Positions 7,056 through 14,380 of a stretch of DNA of 46,450 nucleotides are shown one piece after another; the stretch's first letter is position 1; every line of letters begins with the position of its first letter. Below the pieces are notes generated by a model that saw only the letters and a list, made by a program, of their open reading frames with translations, did no database searches and was not told the DNA's origin. This DNA comes from a virus. The DNA lies in the IMG/VR virus record IMGVR_UViG_3300031456_000008, positions 1 through 46,450 of that record. One strand, given 5' to 3'. A program made the position numbers and the translations under genes.

Positions 7056-7264
7056 CCGACTGGAAGCAAATACAAGACACCCCCAGCGCAGAGATGGAAA
7101 AGCGCTGGCACGAAGAAGAGCAAGAGCAAAACGCCTTCGAGGAGTTGGCCGAGGTTGCCTATCCCTTCTCAGCCGAGCACTTGATCCCGGAGAGATTTGA
7201 AAGGCTTTGGGATTCTATGGCCGCTGAGGTCGATCCCTACTACCTGGAGCCCCAGCATGAGTAG
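7052..7264 (+). CDS. Small acidic protein
   Basis: 70 aa, strongly acidic (EEEQEQNAFEELAEVA), probably helical, with LIPERFERLWDSM near the end. No domain recognised. It overlaps the next gene by eight bases. Confidence 0.58.
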   Translation: MTDWKQIQDTPSAEMEKRWHEEEQEQNAFEELAEVAYPFSAEHLIPERFERLWDSMAAEVDPYYLEPQHE

Positions 7265-7418
7265 TCGCTTGCATTGCTGGGTTCACGGCCACGTCTGGGG
7301 ACCCTGGAGCGGCCCAGACTACGAAGACCTCGTGGGAAACGTCTGGGCACTACGCTGGTGCAGGCAATGTCGAGCAACCCAGAGGCAGTGCGTGGGATGC
7401 GCGACCGCATCTACATAG
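7257..7418 (+). CDS. Zinc-ribbon microprotein (CxxC x CxxC)
   Basis: 53 aa. The N-terminus has HCWVHGHVWGPW and the C-terminus has WCRQCRATQRQCVGC, two Cys pairs that form a compact zinc ribbon. Small proteins of this type are frequent in actinophages. Its stop codon lies inside the 22-base sequence shared with the 3830 gene. Confidence 0.65.
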   Translation: MSSRLHCWVHGHVWGPWSGPDYEDLVGNVWALRWCRQCRATQRQCVGCATAST

Positions 7419-7771
7419 AGCTGGACCGGCTTGAAGTTGAACGGGCGGTTAACAACGGCATGGTCTATCTGCCGTTACGGAAAGAACTTTCAGACGCCCT
7501 CGCCTCCGAGAGCGGAGAGAGGGTCGCAGACGCGATCCGCCGGTTCGATGCCGTGCGCGACTACGAATCCCGCGAACGCACCCCCGGTCCAAACCCGATG
7601 GGGCGAGTCGAGAGCGGAGAGGGGGAGGACGTGAAGTGGCTTCGACAACTCGCCTATGGCTTGGAAACCGGCTACTTCCGCGATCCCTCACCAGCCGTGG
7701 CTAAGTTCGCACTCGATTCCGCCAACTTTCTTCGCAGTCGCATCTCCGCATCTCAACGGAGCGAGGGATGA
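7397..7771 (+). CDS. Hypothetical protein, partial paralogue of the 3830 gene
   Basis: 124 aa. It starts with MRDRIYIE and has ALASESGER around residue 36, both shared with the 3830 protein; the first 22 bases of the shared part are identical. The remaining sequence differs and is helical at the end (SPAVAKFALDSANFLRSRI). The start overlaps the preceding zinc-ribbon gene by 22 bases, an unusual depth that fits a module copied into place. Confidence 0.62.
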   Translation: MRDRIYIELDRLEVERAVNNGMVYLPLRKELSDALASESGERVADAIRRFDAVRDYESRERTPGPNPMGRVESGEGEDVKWLRQLAYGLETGYFRDPSPAVAKFALDSANFLRSRISASQRSEG

Positions 7772-8157
7772 TGAAACGTCCCAAGCTCACCCAGAAAGAG
7801 ATCGTTCTCAAGATGCTTGAAGTAGGTGGAGACAAAGGAGTCCATTCTTTCTCCTTCATCCAAGCTCGAATCCCGCGTGTGGCTGCAAGAATCTGTGAGC
7901 TTAGGGCAGAAGGATACGAGATCACCAGCAAGCGCGAGCTACTTCATGGCAGCGCCGAAGGTGTCCGGTACCAACTCATCGGAAGCAGCGCCGAACAGAT
8001 ACCTGCAACCGCCCATGCATCGGCTGGCCGACCTGCCGGTAAGGCCCACGGGGTCGCAGGGCAGGAACTAGCGGATAAGACCGTTGATAGCGACTCAGGG
8101 TGCCAGCCCGAGCTATTCCCCGAAACCCCCTACGAGCACATGGAGGACGCCTCATGA
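7768..8157 (+). CDS. Helix-turn-helix protein
   Basis: 129 aa. Residues 6-70 form a winged-helix of the kind found in phage proteins: KLTQKEIVLKMLEVGGDKGVHS, FIQARIPRVAARICELRAEGYEI, then a wing with GVRYQLIG. The C-terminal half is a flexible Ala/Gly/Ser linker ending in an acidic tip (ELFPETPYEHMEDAS). Likely DNA-binding. Confidence 0.68.
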   Translation: MMKRPKLTQKEIVLKMLEVGGDKGVHSFSFIQARIPRVAARICELRAEGYEITSKRELLHGSAEGVRYQLIGSSAEQIPATAHASAGRPAGKAHGVAGQELADKTVDSDSGCQPELFPETPYEHMEDAS

Positions 8158-8384
8158 ATCACAAGCCCCGCCACTCCTTCCAAGCCCGAGAAAGGGCACG
8201 CAAAGCCAAGGACGTTCTAGGAGACCAAATGGACTGGGAGAAAGCCTTCGTCTACGACGCCTTCCTGAACGTTATGCAGCGTGGAGGGGCACCAATGGGC
8301 CGCGAGATCCTCAAGGAGTCTGCGAAGCTGGGACAGAAAGCCAAGGCAGACTACGAGGCGAGATTCGGAGAAGTCCATGACTGA
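8154..8384 (+). CDS. Hypothetical small protein
   Basis: 76 aa, basic start (NHKPRHSFQARERARKAKD), then helical with AFVYDAFLNVMQRGGAPMG and a Lys/Ala-rich tail. Four- and eight-base overlaps to neighbours. No family recognised. Confidence 0.6.
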   Translation: MNHKPRHSFQARERARKAKDVLGDQMDWEKAFVYDAFLNVMQRGGAPMGREILKESAKLGQKAKADYEARFGEVHD

Positions 8385-8613
8385 CCAGCAAGATAGCCCA
8401 GAGGTCCAGCGCTACATGGGGCCGATCTCTTCAAGCCTCCGACCAGAGGCTGATGGTCACTGGGTCCGCTACGAAGATTGGTGGGACATGCGCCACGAAC
8501 GGAACTACTGGAGTTGGAAGCATGGCATCCGCGAGGAAGAGATCCAAGGCCTTCGCGAAGAACTGCCACCAAGCTCCCCTAACTACCTAGCGCCTTTTGA
8601 GGAGAAGCCGTGA
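8377..8613 (+). CDS. Hypothetical Trp-rich small protein
   Basis: 78 aa, with a Trp/Arg-rich centre (HWVRYEDWWDMRHERNYWSW) that stands out in composition. No known domain. Translationally coupled to both neighbours by overlaps. Confidence 0.58.
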   Translation: MTDQQDSPEVQRYMGPISSSLRPEADGHWVRYEDWWDMRHERNYWSWKHGIREEEIQGLREELPPSSPNYLAPFEEKP

Positions 8614-9122
8614 AGCCCAAGGCACCCTCTTGGCTACGAGAAAGCTTCAAAGATGGCGTCGACTTCCGAGTCTCCGAGGGACGCGAGTTCTCAGATGGCT
8701 ACTACGGCTGCCAACTAGCTCAGCACGACTCCCTCCAGCTCCCCTGCTCCGGGAGGCTCGAACGTTTCCATTGGGTCAATCGGCAGCGGATCGAAAATGC
8801 AATGGGAGCGCTGCTGCTCGGGGCCGAAGTAGAAGAATGGTGGAGCGACTGGAACGGCGAAGAAGGCGGGGCCGGAACCGATTGCTTCACGATGCCGCAG
8901 GATTGGTTAGGGGAGATCGTTCTCCTCGCCGCATGGGACCCAAGAGTCGGAGGAATTGCTTGCGAAGTTCATCATCGCCGTTATGACCGCCAACTTGGAC
9001 CGTTGCTCACCGTCTTCTACGACGCCCTACCCAGTCACGTAATCGAGTGGAGCGAGGATTGGGGCCTGGAGAGCCAACTAGAAGCACGCTGCCCAAGGCA
9101 GGAGGGCCATGCCAAGGTTTAA
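8610..9122 (+). CDS. Hypothetical protein
   Basis: 170 aa with a GTG start overlapping the previous stop. It has a Trp-Asp-rich middle (EEWWSDWNGEEG) and a segment CEVHHRRYDRQ near residue 125 that resembles the start of a zinc/His motif, but no full nuclease motif is visible. Unknown function. Confidence 0.6.
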   Translation: MKPKAPSWLRESFKDGVDFRVSEGREFSDGYYGCQLAQHDSLQLPCSGRLERFHWVNRQRIENAMGALLLGAEVEEWWSDWNGEEGGAGTDCFTMPQDWLGEIVLLAAWDPRVGGIACEVHHRRYDRQLGPLLTVFYDALPSHVIEWSEDWGLESQLEARCPRQEGHAKV

Positions 9123-9300
9123 CGATCCCCTCGAATGCGCCAAGTGGTGGCTGGCCATCATCCTTGAGCAGTCCACGCGCACCCCCGATGAGCCAACGGC
9201 TCAGAAGCGCCTAGAGCACCTCGAAGGCCGCTTGAACAACCTTGCCGCTACGGCTCTAGTGGAGATAGACAAGCTAGAGAAGGAGGCTGGAAATGACTGA
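9109..9300 (+). CDS. Small helical protein
   Basis: 63 aa. ECAKWWLAIILEQS begins an amphipathic helix, followed by a charged helix (KRLEHLEGRLNNLAATAL) that may pair with itself. Overlaps the previous gene by 14 bases. Confidence 0.55.
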   Translation: MPRFNDPLECAKWWLAIILEQSTRTPDEPTAQKRLEHLEGRLNNLAATALVEIDKLEKEAGND

Positions 9301-9508
9301 GTGGGCTTGGGTTTGCGAGAACTGCGGCGCTCCCGTGGACATTCGATTTCACGAGGTCGGCTACATGGAAGCTGGCGAGCTGACGATTCATTGCACTGGA
9401 GACGCTGAGGGCTGCTCTCCCCTCGATAACCGCGAGTTGCGGACCCCCGAACAACTCAAGCGCACCCCTGTCCTTCTCGCCCCAGCCGAGGAGTCCGAGA
9501 ATGACTGA
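9293..9508 (+). CDS. Zinc-ribbon small protein
   Basis: 71 aa. CENCG at residues 8-12 and HCTGDAEGC around 34-42 make a four-cysteine site. One of the six or so Cys-pair microproteins spread through the phage genome. Confidence 0.63.
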   Translation: MTEWAWVCENCGAPVDIRFHEVGYMEAGELTIHCTGDAEGCSPLDNRELRTPEQLKRTPVLLAPAEESEND

Positions 9509-9689
9509 GCTACCCGCAGGCTATCTCTTACCCTGGGGCTGGACGATGACCGACGTGCGTCGTCTGGACGAAGAGATCATGGACAGGGACTTGCACCGAA
9601 AGATGGCGAAGGACAACCTCGCCGCTCGCCTGCACAACGCCGCACGGTTCCTGCAAGAAGTCAAGGAAGCAGATGGCCCAGGGAACTAA
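9501..9689 (+). CDS. Hypothetical small protein
   Basis: 62 aa. YLLPWGWTMTDVRRLDEEI opens a helix that continues to the C-terminus. It overlaps the NUMOD3-like gene by 17 bases. No domain recognised. Confidence 0.52.
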   Translation: MTELPAGYLLPWGWTMTDVRRLDEEIMDRDLHRKMAKDNLAARLHNAARFLQEVKEADGPGN

Positions 9690-10326
9690 GCGGCACTTGA
9701 CGCCCGAGCACCGTCAGAAGCTCAGCGAATCGGCCATCCGCCGCTTCCATGCAGAGCGAGAGCAACGAATAGTAGAACCCGATCAGCGTCGTTGCAGTCG
9801 TTGCGAGGGCTACAAACCGATCACGGAGTTCTCAACCCTGAGGAAAAAGCTGCGCTGTGGGCTGACTGGCGTCTACCCGGATAGTTGGTGCAGGCCGTGC
9901 CGAGCAAAAGACGCAAAAGAGCGTTATGACCGCAAAGTGGCCGAAGGCGTAATGCCTGAAATCAGACGACGCTGGTATGAAGAAGAAGACCCAGAGAAGC
10001 GACGCGAAATGTGGCGGCAGTGTAAGGCCGCCAGACGCCGCAAGGAAGGACGGCCCTACCGAGGTCCCCGCAAGCCAATCCCCCAACGTCGCGAGTATGT
10101 CTCGGTTGGTCCTCTCGCCTCCTTTTTAGAGGGAATAGAGGTTCCCGAAGGGGTCCTCTCGTCTTCGACCGTTCGACGGATTTACGCGGTCACCTCAGGT
10201 GAGCAACAGGAGATTTCACTTGAGACCGTAGATCAAATCCTCCTTGGTCTGGGCTGCCAGGAGCTTCTAGGTGAGATGTATCCAACCCCAGGACGCATTC
10301 CCTATGAATATCTCCCGGAGAGCTAG
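9673..10326 (+). CDS. NUMOD3/zinc-finger/HTH protein, homing-endonuclease-like
   Basis: 217 aa. Residues 6-20 (RHLTPEHRQKLSESA) match the NUMOD3 DNA-binding helix found in homing endonucleases. Residues 40-75 hold CSRCEGYKPITEF and CRPCRAK, a two-knuckle zinc ribbon of the sort that opens endonuclease VII- and HNH-type proteins. The C-terminal 70 residues contain a segment that looks like a small helix-turn-helix (LETVDQILLGLGCQEL). I do not see an intact HNH or GIY-YIG active site, so it could be a nuclease remnant, a regulator or a recombination-junction protein. Confidence 0.6.
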   Translation: MAQGTKRHLTPEHRQKLSESAIRRFHAEREQRIVEPDQRRCSRCEGYKPITEFSTLRKKLRCGLTGVYPDSWCRPCRAKDAKERYDRKVAEGVMPEIRRRWYEEEDPEKRREMWRQCKAARRRKEGRPYRGPRKPIPQRREYVSVGPLASFLEGIEVPEGVLSSSTVRRIYAVTSGEQQEISLETVDQILLGLGCQELLGEMYPTPGRIPYEYLPES

Positions 10327-10602
10327 ATGGGCTACGTGAGCAACGAGCCGTTGAGAGAAGCTTTCCTTCGCAGCGGCCGCTCGCCCAACAGCGTAGCCAA
10401 GGAATTGGGATATCTATGCAAATGTCCTCGTCCGTTGGCAGACGGCAGTTTTCCTATCCGTGGTGATGGGAGCATCGTCAAGCGCCGCCTAGGGCTTCTG
10501 CGTAACTCCGGGGAAGCGGCCCCTCAACGGCATATGCGAGAACGTACGGCCCTTCGCTACGCCAAGGTTCTCGGCGTCGATCCCCATGAACTCGGCCTCT
10601 AG
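10327..10602 (+). CDS. XRE/MerR-like DNA-binding protein
   Basis: 91 aa. LREAFLRSGRSPNSVAKELGY near the start and the end (TALRYAKVLGVDPHELGL) match the HTH layout of a common actinophage DNA-binding protein. The middle is basic with a strand-turn. It follows the previous stop directly, and no promoter of its own is evident. Regulatory target unknown. Confidence 0.7.
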   Translation: MGYVSNEPLREAFLRSGRSPNSVAKELGYLCKCPRPLADGSFPIRGDGSIVKRRLGLLRNSGEAAPQRHMRERTALRYAKVLGVDPHELGL

Positions 10603-10619
10603 CGATAGAATGGAGAGCG

Positions 10620-11489
10620 ATGGCCTACGTCACTAAAGCTCAGTTCGACAAAGTAATCGGACGGCTGAATGAACGAATAGATCGTGCGTTGAAGGCCGCC
10701 AGAGAAGCTAGGGAAGAAGCTGCCATCGGGCCACAGGGACCCCCCGGCCCCGAAGGCAAACAAGGTCCCCCTGGTCCTCAAGGACCGCCCGGCAAAGACG
10801 CAAAACCATCTGTCCATGAACCTTTGCCTGAACCAGTGCCAAGCGCTTCCGACGTCTGGAACAGCCTTTCCGACTGGAACATCGGGTGGCCCTCCCGCGC
10901 TGGCGCAATGACCGAACTGGACTATGAAGGCCGTCGCGCAATCAAGATGGCGGTCCTCTCCACCGACCATTCGCCCGGTGGCGTCAACATCACCACCCGA
11001 GCGCAGCTAGAGACGGAGAACTTCATCAAGGAAGGCGAAGTAGCCTTCATTCGAGGCCGCTTCTTCCTCCCCAAAGGCTTCCCGATACCTGCGCCAGGCT
11101 GGGGCGTGAACCTAGTCGAGATCTACGCAGAGAACGGCGACGGCCCACCCGTATGGCAGATCCAAGTCCGAGGCTCCGCCATCCAGACGCGCTACCTTGG
11201 CAAGAACGACGGCCTACTATGGGATGCTCCCGCCGCCGAGTACATCGGGCGCTACGTTCCCTACGTGCTAGGAATGAAATGGGGCAAAAGAGGCTGGATA
11301 GAGATGCACGTCGATGACTTAAGCGGCAATGACCCAGTGATCTCACGCCAACCGATAGACAAAATGCTAGGCAGCTTCTCAGGCAAAGCCCGCTACATCA
11401 TCCAGTGCTACTACCCAACCGGCTCCGATATCACCCTCTACCACGAGAACGAAGTAGTCATGGGTCCCACCTTGGAGTTGGTGCGATGA
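10620..11489 (+). CDS. Collagen-stalked jelly-roll-like carbohydrate-binding or lyase protein
   Basis: 289 aa. Residues 1-35 form a basic coiled-coil helix, residues 37-63 are collagen-like Gly-X-Y repeats (GPQGPPGPEG, GPPGPQGPPG), and residues 75-289 are a strand-rich domain. The last part has LVEIYAENGDGPPVWQIQVR, RYVPYVLGMKWGKRGWIEMHVDD and HENEVVMGP. That matches the lectin-like fold of polysaccharide lyase/heparinase-type proteins, in which the central KW.. strand and a terminal loop are typical. A fibre or tail-spike role would be usual, yet the gene lies in the early array and not among tail genes. The Gly-Pro run and trimer-forming helix suggest a trimer. No catalytic residues can be fixed without a model. 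Confidence 0.65.
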   Translation: MAYVTKAQFDKVIGRLNERIDRALKAAREAREEAAIGPQGPPGPEGKQGPPGPQGPPGKDAKPSVHEPLPEPVPSASDVWNSLSDWNIGWPSRAGAMTELDYEGRRAIKMAVLSTDHSPGGVNITTRAQLETENFIKEGEVAFIRGRFFLPKGFPIPAPGWGVNLVEIYAENGDGPPVWQIQVRGSAIQTRYLGKNDGLLWDAPAAEYIGRYVPYVLGMKWGKRGWIEMHVDDLSGNDPVISRQPIDKMLGSFSGKARYIIQCYYPTGSDITLYHENEVVMGPTLELVR

Positions 11490-11514
11490 GTACGACGAGA
11501 AAGGACGAGCGCAA

Positions 11515-11691
11515 ATGGACCGAAAGGGACGTATCTACGAAGGCACGAAAGAGAACCCGGTCAAACCCGAGGACAAAGCGCGCCTAGACGGCTATCTGCG
11601 CGCAAGGGCCGAGGTTGACCACGAGAAAATGATGGAGGAAAAACTGGCTGAGATTGCCTGCTATGGGAGCGAGGCAGTTGAGTATCAATGA
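11515..11691 (+). CDS. Small charged protein
   Basis: 58 aa, start at an ATG that follows AAAGGACGAGCG, a good ribosome site. Charged and helical (YLRARAEVDHEKMMEEKLAE). A different frame starting at 11486, overlapping the previous stop, would give a 33-aa basic peptide; this frame looks more protein-like. No family recognised. Confidence 0.58.
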   Translation: MDRKGRIYEGTKENPVKPEDKARLDGYLRARAEVDHEKMMEEKLAEIACYGSEAVEYQ

Positions 11692-11747
11692 GCCAAGTCG
11701 TCATTACGATTGAGACTCTTGGACACTGGCTGGGTGGCTGAGTACAG

Positions 11748-11972
11748 ATGAATCACGGTCGGGATCTCAACCAAAGAGTAGAAGACTTCGGACGGCGCTC
11801 CGCAAACTTGAGAGAGTCGTGGATTGCGCTCAAGGTAGCGCTGGTCGAGGTCGAGTCGATTGGAGAGGCAACCGCTGATGAACTAGAGGCCACGATCAAA
11901 GCCACGATTGCCCTTTCGATAGAGGCATCGATTCTCGAACTCATCACGAAGATCAAAGGCGACCTAATATGA
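11748..11972 (+). CDS. Hypothetical helical protein
   Basis: 74 aa, helical throughout with Ala/Ile/Glu-rich segments (WIALKVALVEVESIGEAT, TIALSIEASILELITKI). Overlaps the next gene by four bases. Between 11691 and 11748 is a 17-codon peptide frame that I do not trust. Confidence 0.58.
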   Translation: MNHGRDLNQRVEDFGRRSANLRESWIALKVALVEVESIGEATADELEATIKATIALSIEASILELITKIKGDLI

Positions 11973-12232
11973 GCTACAAGGTTGTCCCAATCGAGGGCCA
12001 GAACGTCGATGGGCGTCAGTACGGCTGGCAGATTCAGGCCGATGGGCTCGGGATATTCGATTGTTTCCAGGGTTCCACCGGAGCGTGCTGGAATCTCTCA
12101 AATACCCCGTCATACAACGATGAAGACCCAGACGACCCGATCCATATCTGCGACCTTGACGAAGCTATCCAAGCCCTCGAAGCACTCCGAGACTCCGACG
12201 CCCATAAGCAGAACGTGGAGCGCTGGTCGTGA
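11969..12232 (+). CDS. Hypothetical small protein
   Basis: 87 aa. An N-terminal strand region (YGWQIQADGLGIFDCFQG) is followed by a helix (DEAIQALEALRDSD). Resembles small acidic domains of unknown role; nothing more can be said. Confidence 0.58.
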   Translation: MSYKVVPIEGQNVDGRQYGWQIQADGLGIFDCFQGSTGACWNLSNTPSYNDEDPDDPIHICDLDEAIQALEALRDSDAHKQNVERWS

Positions 12233-12465
12233 ACCCAACCCCAGCAGAGAAGGCAGAGCACTATTGGCTCATGTTGCCCCGTCATAGCGGAAGAACTCGT
12301 GCCAAGGAGCTACTGATTATGGCGGAAGCACAAACCCCGCGAGAGGCCGAGTTGGCTATTACGGACCTGCATGAGAAGGGCTTTGCCGTGATGTGTGACG
12401 GCAAGCGATTTGTTCCTCCCGCAGCCACGCCCCCCAAGATAGTTTGGGACGAGGTCGAGCCGTGA
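12229..12465 (+). CDS. Hypothetical winged-helix-like small protein
   Basis: 78 aa, GTG start in a four-base overlap. ELLIMAEAQTPREAELAITDLHEKGFAVMCDGKRFVP gives a helix-turn-helix and a wing, typical of a small winged helix. Confidence 0.55.
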   Translation: MNPTPAEKAEHYWLMLPRHSGRTRAKELLIMAEAQTPREAELAITDLHEKGFAVMCDGKRFVPPAATPPKIVWDEVEP

Positions 12466-12548
12466 AGCTCACTCCCACCGAGCGCTCAGCCATCCTAGCC
12501 CAGGAATTCCCGGACATCATCCGTCCCTTCATCCAAGGCGAGCTATGA
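12462..12548 (+). CDS. Microprotein of 28 aa
   Basis: GTG start overlapping the preceding stop and a stop overlapping the next ATG. One amphipathic helix (TERSAILAQEFPDIIRPF). The perfect four-base overlap on both sides argues that it is translated. Function unknown. Confidence 0.5.
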   Translation: MKLTPTERSAILAQEFPDIIRPFIQGEL

Positions 12549-13012
12549 AGCTTGCGAAGGTGACTCGGCGGCGTCTATACGAAGCAGGCATCAAGCCCGT
12601 CTGGATAGCATGGCCTGAGAGCGCTCCAGCGGCCTCCAGAGGCCGTAGATACCCCGTCTATGACAAGGAAGCCCGGATAGCCTTTCAAATCCGCGTAGAA
12701 GCCGTTAAGCGGGGCGCTCAAATCAAGGCCCTCGTCAAGATCGACGCAGACCCCCATCGGCCTATGTTCGGCCTCAAGGGCGTGCGTACGGATGAGGGCT
12801 ATGAGTCTGAGCCTGAGCGCGTAAGCAAAGAATTCGAGGATCAAGCGGCGCTCACTGGACGCGCCAAGTCAGTCCTCCTATCAGCGGGCCATCGCCTCTC
12901 GGAAGCTCACGAAGCCAAGGCGACTCGGGCGGCTGAACCGGCTCCCTCCCGCGCAACCAAGGCCGTGCTCCGCCATCAGCAATCCCTAGCTAAGCAAGTG
13001 GAAGCAATATGA
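12545..13012 (+). CDS. Hypothetical basic protein
   Basis: 155 aa. Basic N-terminal half with LYEAGIKPVWIAWPES and strand-forming ARIAFQIRVEAVKRGAQIKA, then an Ala/Lys-rich helical tail. Last gene of the dense early array. No known domain. Confidence 0.6.
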   Translation: MKLAKVTRRRLYEAGIKPVWIAWPESAPAASRGRRYPVYDKEARIAFQIRVEAVKRGAQIKALVKIDADPHRPMFGLKGVRTDEGYESEPERVSKEFEDQAALTGRAKSVLLSAGHRLSEAHEAKATRAAEPAPSRATKAVLRHQQSLAKQVEAI

Positions 13013-13033
13013 GTCGCGCCCTGTCAACTCTTG

Positions 13034-13042
13034 TGCTAGGGT
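13034..13042 (+). promoter_or_regulatory. Possible extended -10 TGCTAGGGT, no -35
   Basis: TGC before TAGGGT (13037-13042) matches the GTGCTAGnnT motif at 2966 and 34017. No -35 is visible. It could serve the GIY-YIG gene through a leader of about 50 bases. Confidence 0.35.
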
Positions 13043-13100
13043 TCTCCCGTCCTGCCGGACCCGCAGATAGCGGCGACTAGCTCGGGCCAGCGCTATACCT

Positions 13101-13637
13101 ATGCCCGAATCCGGTAGCCCTCAGAGTGATCTTGCCTATTGGCTCGCCAGGGAGCCGCGTCCTTCGGAGTTCGTCTACGTGGTGCAGGCAGAACGCCAGC
13201 GCCCGATAAAGATAGGACGGGCGGTCGACGTTCCTAAACGCATCGCCTCCCTGCAGACCGGGAATCCCCATCGTCTCGAACTACTGGCTGTTGTCCCCGG
13301 TGACGCAGAGCTGGAGTGGCAGCTTCACAATGGACTGAGGGAATTCCGGCTCGTCGGCGAGTGGTTCGTGGGTGGCGACCAAATGGACGAGTTTCTAGAT
13401 TTCATTGGAGGCCTAGCGAGATTCATGATCGAGCAGGACGCGCCTCCCGAGCCAATCCCCGACTACCGTAGATTTGGGGAAGGCTGGGTACATCGCAGGA
13501 CGGGGCAAAAGCCGTCGAAGGTAACCTTCGTGGAGCCTAATCCAACGCCGCCCGAGGAGAGACTTTTCCGCGAGGAGCGCGAGGCGTTCGGTTCTCGGAT
13601 AGCGGAGCGTCGCCGCGAGGAACGGGCGGCGGCATAA
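13101..13637 (+). CDS. GIY-YIG family protein (T5orf172/MUG113-like)
   Basis: 178 aa. FVYVVQAERQRPIKIGRA at about residues 24-41 holds the GIY- and YIG-like strands. PKRIASLQTGNPHRLELLAV follows, then ELEWQLHNGLREFRLVGEWF supplies the acidic residue and the final GEWF motif of the T5orf172 type. These domains are nuclease-like and often stand alone in phage genomes. The C-terminal 70 residues are a basic tail (RRREERAAA). It is a free gene with its own leader after the early array; the active-site Arg and Glu look intact, so activity is plausible. Confidence 0.72.
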   Translation: MPESGSPQSDLAYWLAREPRPSEFVYVVQAERQRPIKIGRAVDVPKRIASLQTGNPHRLELLAVVPGDAELEWQLHNGLREFRLVGEWFVGGDQMDEFLDFIGGLARFMIEQDAPPEPIPDYRRFGEGWVHRRTGQKPSKVTFVEPNPTPPEERLFREEREAFGSRIAERRREERAAA

Positions 13638-13774
13638 GTGATGCTTTCTCCCGTTCCTCCAGCCTCTTACGCAGCCCAGCAAAGGCCGCTGGGTCACTCG
13701 GATGGGGTCCCTGATATGGCTGTGGTCTCATGCTTTCTCTATCGGCACGAAGCAAGGCAGACTTTAGGCCCACG

Positions 13775-13799
13775 AAAAAGGGCCGCCCGAAGACGACCC
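13775..13799 (-). terminator. Leftward rho-independent terminator with TTCG loop
   Basis: Read on the minus strand, GGGTCGTC, a TTCG loop and GGCGGCCC form an eight-pair stem followed by TTTTT. It ends the leftward gene at 13836-14000. Confidence 0.85.
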
Positions 13800-13835
13800 C
13801 ATTCCGCTCAGTGCCCTCGTTGGGCAACTGGGGCG

Positions 13836-14000
13836 CTAAGACTTGTTACGCCGGTCCCAAACGGAGAGCCAGTAGTCAAGCTCCCGCCCGTAGTCCTTGG
13901 CGCTCAGCATCGTCCCGTCTTGGTGCATGATGCAAGTGCCGCCTGGGTACTCGACCTGAACGCTTTGGCCGGTGTTCCGTTTAATCTTGAGTCCGAACAT
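13836..14000 (-). CDS. Small leftward protein under the divergent switch-like promoter
   Basis: 54 aa. The ATG at 14000 has GAAGGGG upstream, a good ribosome site; the longer version beginning at 14036 lacks one. Sequence KIKRNTGQSVQVEYPGG, then GRELDYWLSVW; no family recognised. It has a terminator of its own, so it is a single-gene unit. Its promoter overlaps, head-on, the promoter of the zinc-ribbon gene on the other strand, so the two cannot easily be used together. Confidence 0.7.
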   Translation of the reverse strand: MFGLKIKRNTGQSVQVEYPGGTCIMHQDGTMLSAKDYGRELDYWLSVWDRRNKS

Positions 14001-14029
14001 GAGTTGCCCCTTCAGTCGGATTGAACGTA

Positions 14030-14063
14030 ATGACAACTATAGACCCATCCCGTAGAATGTCAA
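14030..14063. promoter_or_regulatory. Interlocked divergent promoters with a GTAATGACA box
   Basis: Rightward: ATGACA (14030-14035), 17 bases, TAGAAT (14053-14058), nine bases before the ATG at 14068. Leftward: TTGACA (rc of 14058-14063), 16 bases, TATAGT (rc of 14036-14041), for the gene starting at 14000. The two share the same 34 bases. A GTAATGACA box (14027-14035) covers the leftward start site and the rightward -35. Confidence 0.7.
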
Positions 14064-14067
14064 GGCC

Positions 14068-14184
14068 ATGAATAAAGCTCCTACCTGCGTTTTCTGCGGT
14101 TTTACCCTTGACGCTGTGACGGCAGACTCTCGTTGCCCTTGTTGTGGTGCTCGCATCCCCGAGGAGCTGATCTCCGATGCCTAG
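14068..14184 (+). CDS. Zinc-ribbon microprotein
   Basis: 38 aa with CVFCG and CPCCG separated by 13 residues, a complete minimal zinc ribbon. It starts nine bases after the -10, so its mRNA has almost no leader. Overlaps the next gene by eight bases. Its function is unknown; its place opposite the leftward gene makes a control role possible. Confidence 0.66.
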   Translation: MNKAPTCVFCGFTLDAVTADSRCPCCGARIPEELISDA

Positions 14185-14380
14185 CACGATGAGCAAAGCC
14201 TTCAAAGAAGCGGCAGACCGCGAGGTTTGCGGCGCACTCCGAGACATAGAGCGACGCAACTGGCAGGAAGGTCAGATCATGAAGGATGGCTGGAGCGCAA
14301 TCGGCCGCCGACCAGGTAAACACTGGGAGGAAGAACTAGATAAGCGCCTACCCTTTCCCCCCGAGCCTGATGGCCTCTAG
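14177..14380 (+). CDS. Small helical protein
   Basis: 67 aa; MSKAFKEAADREVCGALRDIERR is a long basic helix. It shares a SKAF-E/K-EA start with the next microprotein. Confidence 0.58.
   Translation: MPSTMSKAFKEAADREVCGALRDIERRNWQEGQIMKDGWSAIGRRPGKHWEEELDKRLPFPPEPDGL

Noticed and set aside
11688-11741. 17-codon peptide
   Set aside because: Only 17 residues, no sign of selection; kept out though it overlaps the previous stop.
13009-13080. 23-codon peptide after the early array
   Set aside because: Overlaps the promoter-like TAGGGT and has no features; probably part of the leader.
13537-13827. Leftward open frame overlapping the GIY-YIG gene
   Set aside because: It starts within and past the leftward terminator and overlaps a recognised gene by about 100 bases.
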